DNA from: an uncultured Holophaga sp.
GTDB taxonomy: Bacteria > Acidobacteriota > Holophagae > Holophagales > Holophagaceae
Direction: 5' to 3'
NCBI RefSeq assembly: GCF_963677305.1
Contig: NZ_OY781925.1
Span: forward strand, 886,001 to 950,000
DNA length: 64,000 bases
Notes under the pieces: model-generated
Databases searched by the model: none
Told to the model about the DNA's origin: nothing
What the model saw: the letters and a program-made list of their open reading frames with translations, nothing else
In this document: positions 61,630-64,000 of the stretch, piece after piece
Position numbering within the stretch: the stretch's first letter is position 1
Layout of the letters: every line of letters begins with the position of its first letter
Made by a program: the position numbers and the translations under genes

Positions 61630-62556
61630 ATGGACCTCAAGCTGCTCAACTGTTTCCGGCTTGTGGTGGAGCAGCAGAGCTTCACCAAGGCCGCCCGCAT
61701 CCTGGGCATCACCCAGTCTGCCGCCAGCTATCAGATGGCTTCCCTGGAGCGGGAGCTGGGGATCACGCTGTTCCGCAGACTCCCCCAGTCCCTCCGTCTG
61801 ACCCCCCAGGGGCGCCACTTCTACCATCGGATCGAGGATGTCCTGGCCATTTACCAGAAGGTTGTGGGCGAGGTGCAGGATATCGAGGCCGGTCGGCTCG
61901 GGCAGGTCAGCCTGGGGGTCGCGGGGCACGCCGGGGGGGACTTCACCCCCCGCCTCATCAAGGTCTTCCGTCTGCGCCATCCCGGCACCCTGCTCCAGCT
62001 TTCCCGGGTGGACCTGACCTCTCTGGAGAAGGCCCTGGAGGAAGGGCAGCTGGATGTGGGGGTGACCCTGGGCTTCCGTGAAGAGGAGCACCCGGGCTTT
62101 GGACGGCGCTTCATTGCCGAGGAGCCGGTGGTGGCCCTGCTCCCCGAAGACCACCCTCTGGCGAGTCGAGAGGCGCTGACCCTGGGTGACTTGGAGTCCG
62201 AGCCCTTGGTGCACCTCCTGCCGGATGGGGAACCCGATGGGCGTTCCGGGGTGGTCCGGATGTTTGTGCGCCACGGGTTGACCCCGAAGGTGACGCAGCG
62301 CGTGGCCGATTTCGATGCATTGGTCCTGTTGGTGGAGGCGGGTGCGGGCATAGCCGTCTTTCCCGCGTGCCGAGCCGCGACCTGCGGGACCGCCAGGGTC
62401 AAGGTCATCCCGCTTGTGGGCGCTGGGGCCCGGGAGGATGTCTTCCTCGTCTGGAATCGGGAGGCCCTGAACCCCGCCCTTGATGTCCTGTTGGCGGAGG
62501 CGGCGGCGATCCTGGATGCCCCTCAAGGGGTAGAGCCGGGCACGGGTCGGTGCTAG
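61630..62556 (+). CDS. LysR-family transcriptional regulator
   Basis: The 308-aa product starts MDLKLLNCFRLVVEQQSFTK with the winged-helix motif AARILGITQSAASYQMASLE (residues 21-40) and RLTPQGRHFYHR. The substrate-binding domain runs from about residue 90 (LGQVSLGVAGHAGGDF). I prefer ATG 61630 because LysR proteins start just there; ATG 61606 is the alternative and neither has a good ribosome site. Divergent from the PhlG-like gene with a symmetrical site between, so it likely senses that pathway's substrate. Confidence 0.92.
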   Translation: MDLKLLNCFRLVVEQQSFTKAARILGITQSAASYQMASLERELGITLFRRLPQSLRLTPQGRHFYHRIEDVLAIYQKVVGEVQDIEAGRLGQVSLGVAGHAGGDFTPRLIKVFRLRHPGTLLQLSRVDLTSLEKALEEGQLDVGVTLGFREEEHPGFGRRFIAEEPVVALLPEDHPLASREALTLGDLESEPLVHLLPDGEPDGRSGVVRMFVRHGLTPKVTQRVADFDALVLLVEAGAGIAVFPACRAATCGTARVKVIPLVGAGAREDVFLVWNREALNPALDVLLAEAAAILDAPQGVEPGTGRC

Positions 62557-62567
62557 AGTGCCGGGTC

Positions 62568-62765
62568 CTATCGGGGAAGGCGGCCCCCGGCGACCCACGT
62601 GGCCATCCAGCGCGTGAGCCTGGGCATCACCACGTAGGCCATGGCCCCCACCACCAGGGCTGTGAGCAGGGCCACCCGGATCAGGTAGGGCAGGCCCTTC
62701 AGCCGGGGGGAGATGTACCAGAGGCTGAAGGCCACCAGGGGGTAGATGCCCATCCAGGTGACCAC
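62568..62765 (-). CDS. Short two-helix membrane ORF, possible remnant
   Basis: The 65-aa product is two membrane helices (IYPLVAFSLWYISP and RVALLTALVVGAMAYVVMPR) ending in RLTRWMATWV. This pattern is what I recall for the C-terminal membrane tail of antibiotic-biosynthesis-monooxygenase (ABM) domain proteins. The ABM domain is missing: an in-frame TAG lies just before GTG 62765 and no ribosome site is visible. It may be a truncated remnant or a genuine small membrane protein. Confidence 0.4.
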   Translation of the reverse strand: MVTWMGIYPLVAFSLWYISPRLKGLPYLIRVALLTALVVGAMAYVVMPRLTRWMATWVAGGRLPR

Positions 62766-62880
62766 GGCCTAGCGCAGGCGGGAGGGCGGCGGCTGGGGTG
62801 CTGCGCCCCGAGGCCCTGACCCTCTTCCGGTGGCCCCGGCGGAGGCCGCCCGTTTCCCGGACCTGGCGCGGGTCGTGGAC

Positions 62881-63894
62881 CTACTCCTGGGGTGCCCGGC
62901 CGCGGTTGTGCTGATAGAGGGGTGAGTCCAGCTCCGGGATGCGGCGCTGGTATTCGTCCCGGGGGATGGCGTTCTGCCAGCGCCCGGAGACCATGGCCAG
63001 GCCGCAGAGCACCATGAAGAGCCCCAGGATGAGGGCCCCCAGGCGCAGGCCGTCGACCGCCTTTCGTCCGGGCGCCTCCAGGGCCAGGGTGGCCTTCACC
63101 GGGCAGGCGTCCACGCAGCGCAGGCAGGCGTTGCACTCGTCGGTGCGGACCCGGGCGAGGCGATGCACCGGGATGCGGCTGGGGCAGGCCCGGGTGCAGG
63201 CCTTGCAGTCGATGCAGGTGGAGGCCTCCCGGCGCACCTTGAGGGGGCTCAGCATCCCCAGGAGGCCCAGGAGGGCGCCATAGGGGCAGAGGTAGCGGCA
63301 CCAGACCCCCTCCACCAACACCGAGAGGGCCGCCAGCACCAGGATCACCCCCAGGGCAAAACCGCTGAGGCGGGCGAAGAAGAGATACATCTTCAGGTCC
63401 GCCATGCGGTTGTAGGGGCTCCCCAGGAAGGCCTCCAGGGCCTTCAGGTTCATGCCCATGATGGCCCATAAAAAGAGGGCCAGGAGCAGGTACTTGACCA
63501 GACGCAGGGGCCAGTCCAGCCAGCGTGGGGTGTGCAGGTTGCGTCCAAGCAGGCGTCGACCCAGGGCCGCCAGGGCCTCCCCCAGGGTGCCCACGGGGCA
63601 GAGCCAGCCGCAGAAGCCCTTCTTGAAGAGCAGGCTGATAGCCAGGATGGCCAGCAGGAGGGTGAGACCGGCGGGGTGGATGGTGGTGTAGTGGCCGGTC
63701 TGCGCCCACTGGCGCAGGCTCATGAGGGCGCTGATGGGCAGAAAGCCCTCCGCCCCCGGCGGCCGGGGTACGTAATGGGCGGTGCTCCCGCTCATGCCCC
63801 AGCGCATGAAGAGGGCGAACTCGACACCGATCCAGAGGCACAGGAATACCAGGGCGGCTTGGACCGTGTGGCGGATGAGCTGGTTGCGCTTCAA
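62881..63894 (-). CDS. NapH/CcoG-like membrane polyferredoxin
   Basis: Inner-membrane electron-transfer protein of 337 aa. Four to five membrane helices (about residues 10-30, 75-95, 130-150, 170-195, 285-305) include two C-x3-C-P motifs at helix ends (FCGWLCPVG near residue 95 and WCRYLCPYG near 200). A soluble loop carries two [4Fe-4S] ferredoxin motifs: CIDCKACTRACP (about 228-239) and CNACLRCVDACP (about 254-265). TTG 63894 is the likely start, beside a GGGGG run. It resembles NapH, which passes quinol electrons to periplasmic reductases; its partner is unknown. Confidence 0.88.
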   Translation of the reverse strand: MKRNQLIRHTVQAALVFLCLWIGVEFALFMRWGMSGSTAHYVPRPPGAEGFLPISALMSLRQWAQTGHYTTIHPAGLTLLLAILAISLLFKKGFCGWLCPVGTLGEALAALGRRLLGRNLHTPRWLDWPLRLVKYLLLALFLWAIMGMNLKALEAFLGSPYNRMADLKMYLFFARLSGFALGVILVLAALSVLVEGVWCRYLCPYGALLGLLGMLSPLKVRREASTCIDCKACTRACPSRIPVHRLARVRTDECNACLRCVDACPVKATLALEAPGRKAVDGLRLGALILGLFMVLCGLAMVSGRWQNAIPRDEYQRRIPELDSPLYQHNRGRAPQE

Positions 63895-63898
63895 GGAA

Positions 63899-63931
63899 CC
63901 CCCGTGACTCCTGGGTAGGATGCCACGGGGG
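63899..63931 (-). promoter_or_regulatory. Inverted repeat before the NapH-like gene
   Basis: CCCCCGTG and CACGGGGG form an 8-bp stem just 4 bases before the TTG start. In the mRNA the stem would cover the GGGGG ribosome site, so it could modulate translation. Confidence 0.4.
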
Positions 63932-63963
63932 AAGGGGTGGGTCAGAGCCCGGCTCCCAAACGC

Positions 63964-64000
63964 TCAACCCTCCAGGGCGGCGGCGATGACCTCGGCGTAG
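63964..64000 (-). CDS. C-terminal end of a gene cut by the window edge
   Basis: On the minus strand an open frame enters from the right edge and reads YAEVIAAALEG before TGA at 63964-63966. The Ala-rich amphipathic ending looks protein-like, but only 11 residues are visible, so no identification is possible. If real, it would lie upstream of the NapH-like gene in the same direction. Confidence 0.35.
   Translation of the reverse strand, partial: YAEVIAAALEG

Overview
The window is G+C-rich DNA from a Gram-negative, flagellated, chemotactic bacterium. Evidence includes an outer-membrane usher, lipobox proteins, FliL/FliN and three chemoreceptors. My best guess is a Holophaga/Geothrix-like member of the Acidobacteriota (class Holophagae). 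This is inferred from overall gene content, not from a marker-gene comparison. Genes are closely packed on both strands with many ATGA/TGATG overlaps. GTG and TTG starts are common. I see no tRNA, rRNA, CRISPR array, insertion sequence or prophage.

Layout. 1-9.1 kb: three chemoreceptor genes on the minus strand (the first cut by the window edge), interleaved with nuoE-nuoF plus a DMT-type permease and a large secreted lipoprotein. 9.2-11.7 kb: a UbiD-family decarboxylase facing a PstS-like binding protein, with a shared hairpin between them. 11.9-18.6 kb, minus strand: an information-processing block read fliL-fliN-thiD-unknown-dnaG-rpoD, ending in a strong terminator. 18.8-24.4 kb: HU, truA, a tautomerase-like/winged-helix protein, a Fur-family regulator, adenosine deaminase, an NrnA-like DHH phosphoesterase and ribA. 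24.4-29.4 kb, minus strand: a chaperone-usher pilus operon (DUF4402 pilin, chaperone, usher, two-domain DUF4402 protein), with a divergent OmpR-type regulator upstream. 30.7-35.1 kb, minus strand: a PDZ-membrane-GAF-SpoIIE phosphatase, a coiled-coil membrane protein, a SirB1-like protein and a small membrane protein. 35.1-38.4 kb, plus strand: an SDR, queE and a lipoprotein carboxylesterase. 38.4-41.3 kb, minus strand: yacG-exoD-trmD-rplS-dtd.

41.4-51.2 kb, plus strand: dnaK, a DUF188 protein, a 70-aa protein, dnaJ, hspR, a second sigma-70 factor, a DnaC/IstB-like ATPase, an RND/MMPL exporter and a MidA-type methyltransferase, mostly with overlapping ends. 51.2-58.7 kb: an M3 oligopeptidase, thiM-thiE, an OFA-type MFS carrier, an NQO1-like quinone reductase and an ABC-F ATPase. 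58.9-62.6 kb: a small group that looks catabolic, with a tandem EthD-like protein, a flavodoxin-fold reductase carrying a zinc ribbon, a compact DAPG/phloretin-hydrolase-like protein and a LysR regulator. The window closes with a possible remnant membrane ORF, a NapH-like polyferredoxin and the tail of another gene.

The most interesting parts are: the 58.9-62.6 kb cluster, a possible phloroglucinol- or acylphenol-related pathway; the pilus operon, where a pilin-chaperone terminator probably sets subunit stoichiometry and the pilin has a His-rich loop; and the heat-shock region, where hspR is followed by its own sigma factor and an orphan helicase-loader-like ATPase.
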